From contig JBGUXP010000009.1 in assembly GCA_045222295.1 (NCBI GenBank), forward strand, positions 51,071 to 115,070: 64,000 bases of DNA. The letters are read 5' to 3'. Numbering within the stretch: the first letter of the stretch is position 1; each line of letters opens with the position of its first letter. This DNA is from Colimorpha sp045222295. GTDB lineage: Bacteria; Bacteroidota; Bacteroidia; Bacteroidales; P3. Positions 16,326 through 24,179 of the stretch are shown here, in pieces. The position numbers were made by a program, and so were the translations under genes. The notes below the pieces were generated by a model. It worked only from the letters and a program-made list of their open reading frames with translations, made no database searches and was not told the DNA's origin.

Positions 16326-17167
16326 ATCTTATTTGTTTTAATGGCGTTACGAATAAGGGAGAATGGTTTAATGAGCGTTTTCCCTAAGCGGTAGGCGTAT
16401 GTGGCGCGAATTTTAGACGTTTCGATTTCAATACGTTCTTGCATTTCGTTATCCACCATTGTTTGAAATGTGTGAGACAAGGCATTGTCGCCTAAATAGG
16501 GAACAAAGAAAGATGGTAACTTACCAAATCTTTGTTCAAGGTATTCGAGAGTCTTTTGTTGTCCATCGTTCCCCACAACATTTTTGGAATAGCCGTTAAT
16601 TTCATTGTAGTGGGTCAAGTTAAGAAAATACTCTTCTTGTGTACATAGATAGGGATGCCCATTCAGAATGGAAAGATATGTATAAACGATATCGCTACTT
16701 GGGCAATTTTGCATAAGGTCGTTGTCTATTTCATGAATGTAGTTTCCGAGGTATTCGGCTTTTGTTAATGAGGCATTTCCGCAATGGGGAGTAAATAACC
16801 CCTTATATGACCAATGAGAGCCACTGATGGGGTTATTGGGATACAATTTATGTACACTAATAAAATCTTCAATCATTCCAGAGGGGAATAGGTAATCGTC
16901 ATCAATGCAGATAATACAATCATTAGGATATTTCAATAATGAAGGAATTATTTTTTTGTACACTTTTGTATCGGGACATCGGTTTATCGTTACGTTATGG
17001 GTTTGGAGATAATCGTTCACAGATGAAGGTATGGTTTCTTTAAATGCCAAATTCAACTCAACAATATCCGGAGGGAATGTCTGATTGAAAATTGTGTTAA
17101 GTACCTTAGGCAGATTGTTCAACCTAAGGCTGTATGAAGTGAGGGATACAATAATCTTTTCTTTCAT
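16322..17167 (-). CDS. GT-A fold glycosyltransferase
   Basis: 281 residues. IIVSLTSYSLRLNNLPKVL is a GT-A start seen in a capsule glycosyltransferase group, and ICIDDDYLFPSG near residue 87 supplies the DDD nucleotide/metal site. A later NVVGNDGQQ resembles an acceptor-side catalytic motif. The tail YRLGKTLIKPFSLIRNAIK matches the tail of the gene at 13236. It is the first gene downstream of a 335-base gap. Confidence 0.82.
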   Translation of the reverse strand: MKEKIIVSLTSYSLRLNNLPKVLNTIFNQTFPPDIVELNLAFKETIPSSVNDYLQTHNVTINRCPDTKVYKKIIPSLLKYPNDCIICIDDDYLFPSGMIEDFISVHKLYPNNPISGSHWSYKGLFTPHCGNASLTKAEYLGNYIHEIDNDLMQNCPSSDIVYTYLSILNGHPYLCTQEEYFLNLTHYNEINGYSKNVVGNDGQQKTLEYLEQRFGKLPSFFVPYLGDNALSHTFQTMVDNEMQERIEIETSKIRATYAYRLGKTLIKPFSLIRNAIKTNKI

Positions 17168-17502
17168 ACTTGTTTTTTGTTCATAAATAAGGCTTTGCTT
17201 GTCTTTTTGAGGTATAATAATGGAGGTTTAAAATTAAGTGGATAAGAGTTGCCTTTGGCTTCTTATACGGTTTTATCCTTCATTCATCTTATAGTAAACA
17301 GATTGCAGCCAATGGTATCCTCAAGGGCACTTGTCTCTTATTGAGTGAAGTATTCTTTTTTTGCAGAAATGGAAGTCGGTATAAACATCATGGCATTCGT
17401 CTCAATACAATAAACTGGCTTATTGGATACTTCAGCAATAATCTTGGCTTTAATTTTATGCAGTTGTTTGGGAAGACACAGGTGTCTGGTAAAAAATCGA
17501 AC
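17168..17502. other. 335-base gap without assignable gene
   Basis: A-T-rich stretch. On the plus strand a frame stays open from about 17221 to 17507 (ending in FMQLFGKTQVSGKKSNL) but has no start codon near its beginning and matches nothing I recognise. On the minus strand all frames are interrupted. It may be a decayed gene. No octamer array is present here, unlike the other gaps of this operon. Confidence 0.5.
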
Positions 17503-18252
17503 TTATAGTGATGTCAAAAACGATAGGTCTTTGGAACAAAGTAACGTATGTGATTTAATAGAGGAGTAGGATGTCTCTGCAAAATCAATATTCTTCAAGG
17601 AAAGCATTTTTTTTATTTCCTCAACGGTTTCTTGTTCTCCGATTCTTTCTGTGTCATCGATAATTATACAGAAACGTTTTGCCAGGTTGTTCTTACATAG
17701 CTCTATTGTTTGAGGCCTTGAATAATGGGGAGATCCAAATGGTCCGTCAATTAATATTAGGTCAAATTTTATGCCCTCAAATAAGTTTTGAAAATTCTTA
17801 TAAGTTAGTGCTTTTTGACCTTTGTATTCAATTTCTTCGAGTTCGGTTTTTTCTATTTTTATGGGGTATTTGTCCCCGACCTCTTTTTTTAGGAAGTCTA
17901 TCCATCCCAAGTCATGTTCGCATGTAATAGCCTCAATGTTATTGTAGAAGGCATATTGATGGACTAAACGGGAACTTTGTCCGAGGCCGCACTCAAGAAT
18001 GTTTTGCGGATGCATGGCATTCAATGTGCGTACCAGGGTGTAGCAGAAAGCATAATCGACAGCCCACCCCCCAGGAGATACGCCTTTGTATTTCAGCCAT
18101 TCATAGTCTGCAACTGTATCATGATACTTGTGCGCCATGAATAGTTCCTGCTGTTGACGAATGATAGTGTCAGATTTTTCTGTTAGTGAATTTATACGTT
18201 CGACCAACTTGTCGTAACGTGTAAGGTGCGATATGATTTTTTTTAGACTCAT
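17503..18252 (-). CDS. class I SAM-dependent methyltransferase-like protein
   Basis: 249 residues. After a coiled-coil-like N terminus (residues 10-45) comes GGWAVDYAFCYTLVRTL, then motif I-like NILECGLGQSSRLVHQY (glycine loop of the Rossmann fold), AITCEHD (acidic end of beta 2) and FDLILIDGPFG (motif IV position). Likely a methyltransferase modifying the glycan, possibly at its non-reducing end as a chain-length cap, since it is adjacent to wzt. The role is inferred from position. Overlaps wzt by 4 bases. Confidence 0.75.
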   Translation of the reverse strand: MSLKKIISHLTRYDKLVERINSLTEKSDTIIRQQQELFMAHKYHDTVADYEWLKYKGVSPGGWAVDYAFCYTLVRTLNAMHPQNILECGLGQSSRLVHQYAFYNNIEAITCEHDLGWIDFLKKEVGDKYPIKIEKTELEEIEYKGQKALTYKNFQNLFEGIKFDLILIDGPFGSPHYSRPQTIELCKNNLAKRFCIIIDDTERIGEQETVEEIKKMLSLKNIDFAETSYSSIKSHTLLCSKDLSFLTSL

Positions 18253-19520
18253 TGTATGCTGAAATCCATTATGAATTGTCCTTGGTCTGCGGGAATATCC
18301 CTTCCTGTATTGTAGTAGTCAAAAGGTTCTACCTGTAGCTTTGCTACATTTTGAACCCAGTCGGCCACACAATCATCAACGGTTGAGAAAAGATTAACAT
18401 TATAGGTGCCTTGTTGCAAAATAAGATGGGGGATATGGAATTTTATAACGCCATTTTTTAGGTTTACTTTGTCAGAGAAAACATATGTGCTTAACCAAAC
18501 GATTCGTTCTCCCATATTGTTGTTGATACCGATATCTACCCTGCTTTTGTTACAAGTGACAAATCTCTTGTCAGTATTTATTGAAAGTTCAATTGTTACC
18601 GATTCTCCTACACGGAAGGAGTCTCTCTCGTGACCATCAGAATCATAGCATCGAATATCATTAAAGAATATGCTTCGGTTTCCTATCCTTTCTTGAATCT
18701 CAGATATCTTAATTTTAGATCGCTCTGTTTGACCATTAAGATAAAAGTCTATTACATCATTGATATTTCCATTGAAAGCAATCTTACCATTATTAAGGAC
18801 TATACCATTATGACAGAGATTCTTTACTGCTGTCATATTGTGACTCACAAACAGCACGGTTCTTCCTTCGCCTCTGCTCACGTCTTGCATCTTGCCGATG
18901 GCTTTCTTTTGGAATTCGGCGTCGCCGACGGCGAGGACTTCGTCGACGACAAGGATTTCGGGGTCGAGGTGGGCGGCGACGGCAAAGCCGAGGCGTACCA
19001 TCATACCGCTACTATAACGCTTCACGGGGGTGTCGATGTAACGTTCGCAGCCGCTGAAGTCGACAATCTCATCGAGTTTCTTGGTGATCTCGGCTTTGGT
19101 CATGCCGAGGATGGCACCATTCATGTAGATGTTCTCGCGGCCCGTCATCTCGGGATGGAAGCCGGTGCCGACCTCCAGCAAGCTTCCGATACGGCCACGA
19201 GCGCGGATGGTGCCGGTGGTGGGGGCGGTGACCTTGGAGAGGATCTTCAGCAAAGTGCTCTTGCCAGCACCGTTCTTGCCGATGATGCCCACAACGTCGC
19301 CCTGCTCGACCTTGAAGTCGATGTCCTTCAAAGCCCACACATAGTCGCTCTCTCCTTTGGTGCTGCGGTCGTTGGTCTCGCCGATGGTGAGGTAGGGGTC
19401 CTCCTTGCCCCGGATATTCATACTCCACCACCGCTTGAGGTCGTGCGCCAGCGTGCCGGTGGAAACCAACCCGAGGCGGTAGATCTTGCTGATGTTATTG
19501 AATTCTATTGCTGTGGACAT
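18249..19520 (-). CDS. wzt: polysaccharide ABC transporter ATP-binding protein with Wzt C-terminal domain
   Basis: 423 residues. The ATPase part has Walker A GKNGAGKST (81-89), the signature around YSSGM (169-173) and Walker B ILVVDEVLAVGD (189-200). Beyond residue 270 a beta-sandwich domain (SVTIELSINTDKRF, IPHLILQQGTYNVNLF) matches the Wzt carbohydrate-binding domain, which recognises the finished glycan end. With Wzm it flips undecaprenyl-linked polysaccharide to the periplasm, so the polymer is made by the ABC-dependent route. Wzm is two genes upstream. Confidence 0.94.
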   Translation of the reverse strand: MSTAIEFNNISKIYRLGLVSTGTLAHDLKRWWSMNIRGKEDPYLTIGETNDRSTKGESDYVWALKDIDFKVEQGDVVGIIGKNGAGKSTLLKILSKVTAPTTGTIRARGRIGSLLEVGTGFHPEMTGRENIYMNGAILGMTKAEITKKLDEIVDFSGCERYIDTPVKRYSSGMMVRLGFAVAAHLDPEILVVDEVLAVGDAEFQKKAIGKMQDVSRGEGRTVLFVSHNMTAVKNLCHNGIVLNNGKIAFNGNINDVIDFYLNGQTERSKIKISEIQERIGNRSIFFNDIRCYDSDGHERDSFRVGESVTIELSINTDKRFVTCNKSRVDIGINNNMGERIVWLSTYVFSDKVNLKNGVIKFHIPHLILQQGTYNVNLFSTVDDCVADWVQNVAKLQVEPFDYYNTGRDIPADQGQFIMDFSIQ

Positions 19521-19819
19521 TCTCTGTCAGAATTATTTTTAATCTCAAACAGAATAAAAAGAACTATCAGAACTTATTTCTCAATTAGTGGTATGCCTGC
19601 GAGCACCGCTGAAAAACAATAAAATGTAGCGAGTCAATGAAAAGAATAGGAAAGAATATTTGTCTGCTGATTCTTTTGCTTTCTTTTTATTCTTTTGAGC
19701 TTTATTTTAATCAAGGTTTATGTCTCAATCAGATTTGAAAAGATTTTGAAAGATTTCTTTTTGTTCTTTTAGTTCTGATTGAGATTTTCGGATTGATTTG
19801 GTTAGTTCGCTTAGAGAAA
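19521..19819. repeat. repeat-filled intergenic gap
   Basis: No gene is visible in these 299 bases. It holds a nonamer block (TCTCAAACAGAATAAAAAGAACTATCAGAA, read in parts at 19533-19568), the second copy of the 65-bp dispersed repeat at 19580-19647, and a further CTCAATCAG ... TTCTTTTAGTTCTGATTGAG segment at 19723-19782. The last forms an inverted pair of nonamer tails. Confidence 0.7.
19580..19647 (+). repeat. 65-bp dispersed repeat, copy 2
   Basis: Inverted relative to copy 1 at 9890-9954. Shared blocks are CTCAATnAGTGG, TGCCnGCGAGCACC, the A-rich spacer and AATGTAGCGAGTCAA. It lies just upstream of wzt, as copy 1 lies just upstream of the GxxExxY gene. Confidence 0.75.
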
Positions 19820-20863
19820 TTACATCTTGTGGAGGATGCTGGCGGGCTTTTCTGCGTGGGAGGTGAGGCTGGCGAGGAGGAGTCTTGGCTCGCTGTCGCT
19901 GAAGACCATGCGGCGCTTCCATTTCAAGGCGCGCCAGCGACGCAGCTTCCATCGCAGTCGGGGGAGCCCGTCGACATGCGGCTCTTCACAGGCTTTGTCA
20001 CCATAGACGATGTCGTGCTCGAAGAGTGACTGAGTTTCTGAGTGACTAAGTGACCAAGTATCTGAGTGACTGAGTGACTGAGTGACTGAGTAGCCGAGGC
20101 GTTGTTCGGCAATGGTGTTGAGGGCAGAGACGAAGGGCTCCATGCCAAATTGCTTGACGGTATCATGTACAATGCTCCAATCTACTTTATCTTGCAAGGC
20201 ACGGCAGGTGAGGGCCCAATCCACCAGGTCGCGCAACGTGATGCGGCTGGCGGCAAAATGACAGGCCATGTGGCGAAGGAGGAAGAGTACTTCGAAAGTA
20301 GGCGAGGGGGCTAGTTCCTCGAGTGGCTTTTCGTAGCGGCAGTTGCTGGGGGGATAGTGGGTGTTCAGGAAGTCGTAGTGACTCTCGACGGTGACACCGC
20401 GGTAGTTGTATTTGCTATGGTGGTGGGAGTCGTTGCTGACGGTTACCCTCAGCACCTCACGAGCTATGCGGTCGGCTTCGTCGTGGTGGTCGTAGAAGTA
20501 GAGGTCGAGGTCGCCGAATTCTCGAAGCTCGGGCTGTGGATAGTATTGTGCTGTGTGGGTGCCTTTGAGTACCAGTGTCTCGATGCCGTGACGTTTCATG
20601 GTGTCGATAATCTCCTGTTGCACCTCCTGTTGGTATTTATGCCATCGTGTGGCTTTGTCGCATTCGGCCAGCCAGGGTATTTTTACTTCGCGGGGCACGT
20701 CGAGTGCCGCCACCGTGTCGGCAGTCATGGCTGCCACGTGGTTCTGCTGCAACAGGCGGAAAAGGCTCCACCAATGGCTGGCATCCATGTGCTCCACCTC
20801 TGGCACTGTGCCGTTGAGTGCCCCACGCAGAAGCGCAAACGCTATGTCAATCTCGTTATTCAT
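19820..20863 (-). CDS. nucleotidyltransferase-fold protein (NTP_transf_5 type) with in-frame octamer array
   Basis: 347 residues. IETLVLKGTHTAQYYPQPELREFGDLDLYF contains the hG-h-DxD core of the NTP_transf_5 family (DLDLYF, residues about 118-123), and ESHYDFLNTHY plus FEVLFLLRHMACHF follow as usual. The family is frequent in polysaccharide and lipid-modification loci; substrate unknown. Residues 257-280 are encoded by nine exact-register octamers (20024-20095), giving an 8-residue repeat SLSHSxTx that looks foreign to the fold. The gene starts directly beside another octamer array (20864-20911). Confidence 0.85.
   Translation of the reverse strand: MNNEIDIAFALLRGALNGTVPEVEHMDASHWWSLFRLLQQNHVAAMTADTVAALDVPREVKIPWLAECDKATRWHKYQQEVQQEIIDTMKRHGIETLVLKGTHTAQYYPQPELREFGDLDLYFYDHHDEADRIAREVLRVTVSNDSHHHSKYNYRGVTVESHYDFLNTHYPPSNCRYEKPLEELAPSPTFEVLFLLRHMACHFAASRITLRDLVDWALTCRALQDKVDWSIVHDTVKQFGMEPFVSALNTIAEQRLGYSVTQSLSHSDTWSLSHSETQSLFEHDIVYGDKACEEPHVDGLPRLRWKLRRWRALKWKRRMVFSDSEPRLLLASLTSHAEKPASILHKM
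20024..20095. repeat. nine-unit octamer array inside a coding region
   Basis: Units on the plus strand: GAGTGACT, GAGTTTCT, GAGTGACT, AAGTGACC, AAGTATCT, GAGTGACT three times, GAGTAGCC. All fit RAGNNNNY. Total 72 bases equals 24 codons, so the reading frame of the nucleotidyltransferase-fold gene is kept. Confidence 0.93.
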
Positions 20864-20911
20864 GAGTGGCTAAGTGGCTAAGTGACAGAGTGGCTGAGTG
20901 ACTAAGATGTA
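20864..20911. repeat. octamer array at a gene junction
   Basis: GAGTGGCT, AAGTGGCT, AAGTGACA, GAGTGGCT, GAGTGACT, AAGATGTA fill the space between the ATG at 20863 and the stop of the four-helix-bundle gene. The stop codon (TAG at 20904-20902) lies in the array. Confidence 0.88.
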
Positions 20912-21279
20912 GGCTCAGCGGATTTTTGTCTAGGGGATTTAAGGTGGTCAATCATTTTGACGATGCCCGTAGAAATATGTTTTGTCGTTGTCTGCAATGT
21001 TACTCGCTCTTCTTCACTACATAGATGCAGATCTTCGCACAGAAATAACATGCTCCTTACTTCGGAACAACTTCCATTGGCTATGTTTAAAAAGTTGATG
21101 AATTTTGCAGAAGATCCAGAGTCGAATCCTTCTGCGATGTTGTTCATAATACTTATGCTTGCACGTTGAATTTGGTCTTTAAATCCCCAGTCCCTGCAGT
21201 TCTCCATCATTTTGTAGATATTGTTCACAAGTTCTCTGGATTTTTGCCAAATAAAAAGACTGTCAAATGTTCGTGCCAT
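20902..21279 (-). CDS. four helix bundle protein (23S rRNA IVP / S23 family)
   Basis: 125 residues, the usual family length. FDSLFIWQKSRELVNNIY, FKDQIQRASISIMNNIAEGFD, KFINFLNIANGSCSEVRSMLFL and the four amphipathic helices are diagnostic. Family members were first seen encoded in 23S rRNA intervening sequences and form pentameric helical bundles; as free-standing genes they are common in Bacteroidota polysaccharide loci, with no proven function. Here it separates wzm from wzt and is bounded on both sides by octamer arrays, consistent with insertion as a module. Confidence 0.93.
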   Translation of the reverse strand: MARTFDSLFIWQKSRELVNNIYKMMENCRDWGFKDQIQRASISIMNNIAEGFDSGSSAKFINFLNIANGSCSEVRSMLFLCEDLHLCSEEERVTLQTTTKHISTGIVKMIDHLKSPRQKSAEPTS

Positions 21280-21293
21280 ATTCTATAATATTT

Positions 21294-21445
21294 GAGTTGC
21301 TGAGTGTCCGAGTTGCTGAGTCTCTGAGTCTCTGGATATCTGAGTAACTGAGGTGCAGAGTTGCTGAGTGTATTGGGCGTAGGGTCACTTGGCTACTCAG
21401 TCACTTAGTCTCTTAGATACTTGGCTACTCAGTCACTTAGTCACT
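21294..21445. repeat. nineteen-unit octamer array between wzm and the four-helix-bundle gene
   Basis: 152 bases in perfect 8-base register. The first units are GAGTTGCT, GAGTGTCC, GAGTTGCT, GAGTCTCT, GAGTCTCT, GGATATCT, GAGTAACT. From about 21382 the units become CAGTCACT, TAGTCTCT, TAGATACT, TGGCTACT, which are the same words on the other strand. The two halves face each other and can pair. Confidence 0.95.
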
Positions 21446-21450
21446 CCCAA

Positions 21451-22311
21451 TTACACTGTGTCCATGAATGTCCGCTGCACTCGGTTGAAGAGTACGATAC
21501 CCACGGCGAGCAGTACTACCATGAAGCAGAAGCTATAAGCTAAACCTGTCCAACAGAATTCGCCAGCACCGAGGAAACCATACTTGAAAGCCTCGATGAT
21601 AGGTGTCAGGGGGTTGAGGCTCATGGCTAGATGCAATTTGGCGTTGGTGATAGTGCTCAGTGGCCATACTACCGGGGTGGCATACATCCACAGGCGCACA
21701 AAGTAGTCGAGCATCAGTTGTAGGTCACGGTACTTGGTAGTGAGGCTCGAAAAGAGGATGCCGAATCCCAGTGCCAGTCCCGCCAGCATCAACACCAGCA
21801 CTGGCAGAAGCAACACATAGAGGTTTGTGTGTATCTCGCCTGGGATGATCCATAGTTGATAGATGGCATACACCACCAGGAAGAGGCCAAGTTGGATGGC
21901 GAAGCGCAGCAGGTTGCTGATGACGGTGGAGAGGGGCACCACCATGCGTGGGAAATAGACCTTGCCAAATATGCCTGCGTTGGTGGTGAAAGTGGAAGAG
22001 GTCTTGCTTAGGCAGTCGCTGAAATACTGCCACAGGCAGACGCCGCTGAGGTAGAACAGTGGCTGTGGCAGGCCGTCGGTACTTATCTTGGCGATACCAC
22101 CAAAGACCACCATGTACATCAGCACGGTGATGGCAGGCTGAAGGATATACCAGAGGGGACCTAGGATGGTCTGTTTGTACTGCGTGGTGATGTTGCGCTT
22201 GACGAACAGCATGCACAGGTCACGGTAGCGCCATAGTTCGCCGAAGTCCACGCGGAGGAGTTTCTCTTTGGGTTGTATGACGGTAGTCCAGTCGTTGGTC
22301 GTTTTTTTCAT
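21451..22311 (-). CDS. wzm: polysaccharide ABC transporter permease
   Basis: 286 residues with about six hydrophobic segments and the ABC-2 permease motifs of the polysaccharide exporters: WRYRDLCMLFVKRNITTQYKQTILGPLWYILQPAI at the N terminus, GRxYFPRMVVPLSTVISNL-type central block, and LNPLTPIIEAFKYGFLG. It is the membrane channel partner of Wzt. It overlaps the sugar-transferase-domain gene by 4 bases; the octamer array follows its stop. Confidence 0.94.
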   Translation of the reverse strand: MKKTTNDWTTVIQPKEKLLRVDFGELWRYRDLCMLFVKRNITTQYKQTILGPLWYILQPAITVLMYMVVFGGIAKISTDGLPQPLFYLSGVCLWQYFSDCLSKTSSTFTTNAGIFGKVYFPRMVVPLSTVISNLLRFAIQLGLFLVVYAIYQLWIIPGEIHTNLYVLLLPVLVLMLAGLALGFGILFSSLTTKYRDLQLMLDYFVRLWMYATPVVWPLSTITNAKLHLAMSLNPLTPIIEAFKYGFLGAGEFCWTGLAYSFCFMVVLLAVGIVLFNRVQRTFMDTV

Positions 22312-23477
22312 GCAGAGCGTTTTTTGTGAAACAGGATGTTGCCGACGATGCCCCAGAAGTAGCGCCAGTCAGTGGCAAAGGGCCTCTTGAGGTAGGCTTC
22401 CAAATAGCGCCGTTCGCTGTCCTGTATCTCGTCGAGGGTCGTGGGGGTCTGCCGTTCGTAGTAGAAGGGAGGCAGCATTCCTGGTTTAGTGCGGGTGCGT
22501 AGTTCCTGCATCTCAGGGGTGTAGAGGTTGAAATACTGTTTGCTCAGCGGACGCACGCCCACCAGTTTCATCTCGCCTCGCAGTATGTTCCATAGCATTG
22601 GTAGTTCGTCGAGCCAGGTCCTGCGCAACAGGTGCCCTAAGGAGTTCACTCGGTAGTCGTCCTTGAACTTTCCCCCTCTTTGTAGGTGTTGATATTGATA
22701 GACGTATGGTTGTATGTACTCTGAGTAGTTGTACATTGTGCGGAACTTGTGGACCACAATTTCTTTACCGTCTTTCCCCTTGCGACGCAGGTGGATGATA
22801 GGAGAGCCCAGGGGCGGAGTATCGTTCACGGGGGATTGGATTTTGCGGGCCACCACGAAGAACTCGCCGTAGCGGAACTGCTCGTCAATGACCTCGAATC
22901 CTGCACGGTAGAGACGTCCTAGGATTTCTACGCGGGTAAAAGTGCGGCTCTTGCCGTGGGTCATGCGGTAGTAGAGGTCGCTCGTCAGCCGTAGTTTTGG
23001 CAAAACGCGGTTCCACAGGTAGTCGGCGCCGATTACCACATTTCTTACGCCCCAGAGGTGCTTTTGCTTGAGCATCTTTCGTCTTAGTGCTGCCGTCATG
23101 GAATGGCAGCAGAGATAGGTCCCGTTGTCCATCAGCTCGTTGGCGGTGTAGAGGAATTTGTTGAGGTTCTCTAGGGTGTGCAACGGACGTGTAAGATAGA
23201 GTAGTTTTGGTTTCTGGTCGCCGAATCGGTAGCGCAGTGCTTCGGGAGTCGAAGTGGTCAGAGGCACGATGAGCAATTGGGGATAATTCTCTTTTCGGGT
23301 ACTTAGCCACTTGAGGAGTTCCTTCTGAGTCATCTTGGCCGTCTGCTGCAGAATATTCCTCACCTCTTCGTCCTCGATGTCGGCCACCGACAACTTGGCG
23401 CCCTGCTCAGTGCCTTGCTCTGAGTAGGCTCGCTCGTCGTCGAACTCATATTGAAGTTGGAAGAGGGTTTTTTTCAT
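22308..23477 (-). CDS. bacterial sugar transferase domain protein without the usual membrane hairpin
   Basis: 389 residues. The C-terminal part has the phosphoglycosyltransferase blocks: VHKFRTMYN, RVNSLGHLLRRTWLDELPMLWNILRGEMKLVGVRP with the catalytic Asp-Glu pair in WLDELP, and RTKPGMLPPFYYE. Normally a hydrophobic re-entrant helix precedes KFRTM; here the preceding sequence (ARKIQSPVNDTPPLGSPIIHLRRKG) is polar. Residues 1-210 resemble the distal part of a SAM-methyltransferase-like fold (LYRAGFEVIDEQF, EFFVVARK). It should start glycan assembly by moving a sugar-phosphate to undecaprenyl phosphate, but membrane attachment is unclear. Confidence 0.85.
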   Translation of the reverse strand: MKKTLFQLQYEFDDERAYSEQGTEQGAKLSVADIEDEEVRNILQQTAKMTQKELLKWLSTRKENYPQLLIVPLTTSTPEALRYRFGDQKPKLLYLTRPLHTLENLNKFLYTANELMDNGTYLCCHSMTAALRRKMLKQKHLWGVRNVVIGADYLWNRVLPKLRLTSDLYYRMTHGKSRTFTRVEILGRLYRAGFEVIDEQFRYGEFFVVARKIQSPVNDTPPLGSPIIHLRRKGKDGKEIVVHKFRTMYNYSEYIQPYVYQYQHLQRGGKFKDDYRVNSLGHLLRRTWLDELPMLWNILRGEMKLVGVRPLSKQYFNLYTPEMQELRTRTKPGMLPPFYYERQTPTTLDEIQDSERRYLEAYLKRPFATDWRYFWGIVGNILFHKKRSA

Positions 23478-23992
23478 GCTTCCACTTTTTTCAGCATCGA
23501 GGGGTGGATGTAGGCTGTGGCCACGGCGACGATGCCGGGGATAGTCACTACCAGTCGGCGGTCTTTCTTAATTCGTTTGATGTGTCCTTCAGCGCCCTTG
23601 AAAGGACCGTCGGTCACTACTACGCGGTCGCCCATGTGGTACTCAGGACGGTCATCGCCGAGGAGCTCAAGTCCCTGGTGTCCAGCCGTCACCACGAAAC
23701 GGAATACCTCCATCTCGCGGTCGCGGATTACTGCCGGCTGTCGGTTGTCGGCCATCCGGTAGAGATAGATGCCGTGGGAATGGACTGATAGGAAATGATT
23801 GAGACTGTTTTCGTTGCAGCGGACGAATAGCAATGAGTGGATGACCTCCACGGGAGCGAAAAATTCCAGTCCCGCGTCTTTGCAGTCAGCTATCAGGAGC
23901 TGCACTTTGTTGTAGAACACTTTCATTGCATACCAGTGAAGCGACTCTTCGCCGGTGGCAAGGGTGTTTGGGGTACCGTGGGTGTCAGTCAT
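23474..23992 (-). CDS. upxY: UpxY/NusG-type transcription antiterminator
   Basis: 172 residues, first gene of the 24-kb operon. An NGN domain (LHWYAMKVFYNK, FFAPVEVIHSLLFVRC) is followed by a KOW domain (YHMGDRVVVTDGPFKGAEGHIKRI) and VAVATAYIHPSML. UpxY proteins of Bacteroides act only on the operon they head, binding RNA polymerase at the 5' leader so that the long message is completed. The 180-base structured leader fits. No upxZ-like gene follows. It could equally be named RfaH-like, but position and length favour UpxY. Confidence 0.9.
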   Translation of the reverse strand: MTDTHGTPNTLATGEESLHWYAMKVFYNKVQLLIADCKDAGLEFFAPVEVIHSLLFVRCNENSLNHFLSVHSHGIYLYRMADNRQPAVIRDREMEVFRFVVTAGHQGLELLGDDRPEYHMGDRVVVTDGPFKGAEGHIKRIKKDRRLVVTIPGIVAVATAYIHPSMLKKVEA

Positions 23993-24176
23993 TTTAGGGA
24001 GCTAAGTCTTGGTTGCGGTATGGATAAACCCACCTCTCCTCCGGCATAAGGGTCGGAGTTTCTGGCAGGTTCATCGGTTTTTGGTTCTCCGATTGACGGG
24101 CGCCCCTGTCCAAGGGTGTTGCCGCAACCCTATCATTCCCAGTGCATAACATTTTTTTCGGCACGTGGAAAGTCTA
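23993..24176 (-). promoter_or_regulatory. structured 5' leader of the polysaccharide operon
   Basis: About 180 bases separate the likely transcription start from the upxY ATG. On the minus strand several hairpins can form: GGGTTG/CAAC-A-CC, a GGGcgCCC core within TTGGAC...GTCAA, ATCGG/CCGAT, and CTCCG/CGGAG. Long leaders are needed for UpxY-type antitermination. I match no known riboswitch. Confidence 0.6.
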
Positions 24177-24179
24177 CTG

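Noticed and set aside
17221..17507. Plus-strand open frame in the 335-base gap
   Set aside because: No start codon at its 5' end, no recognisable family, and opposite to all neighbours; left as possible decayed sequence.
21294..21445. Octamer arrays as a possible CRISPR
   Set aside because: No constant repeat separated by unique spacers; the unit is 8 bases with internal variation, and no cas genes are present.
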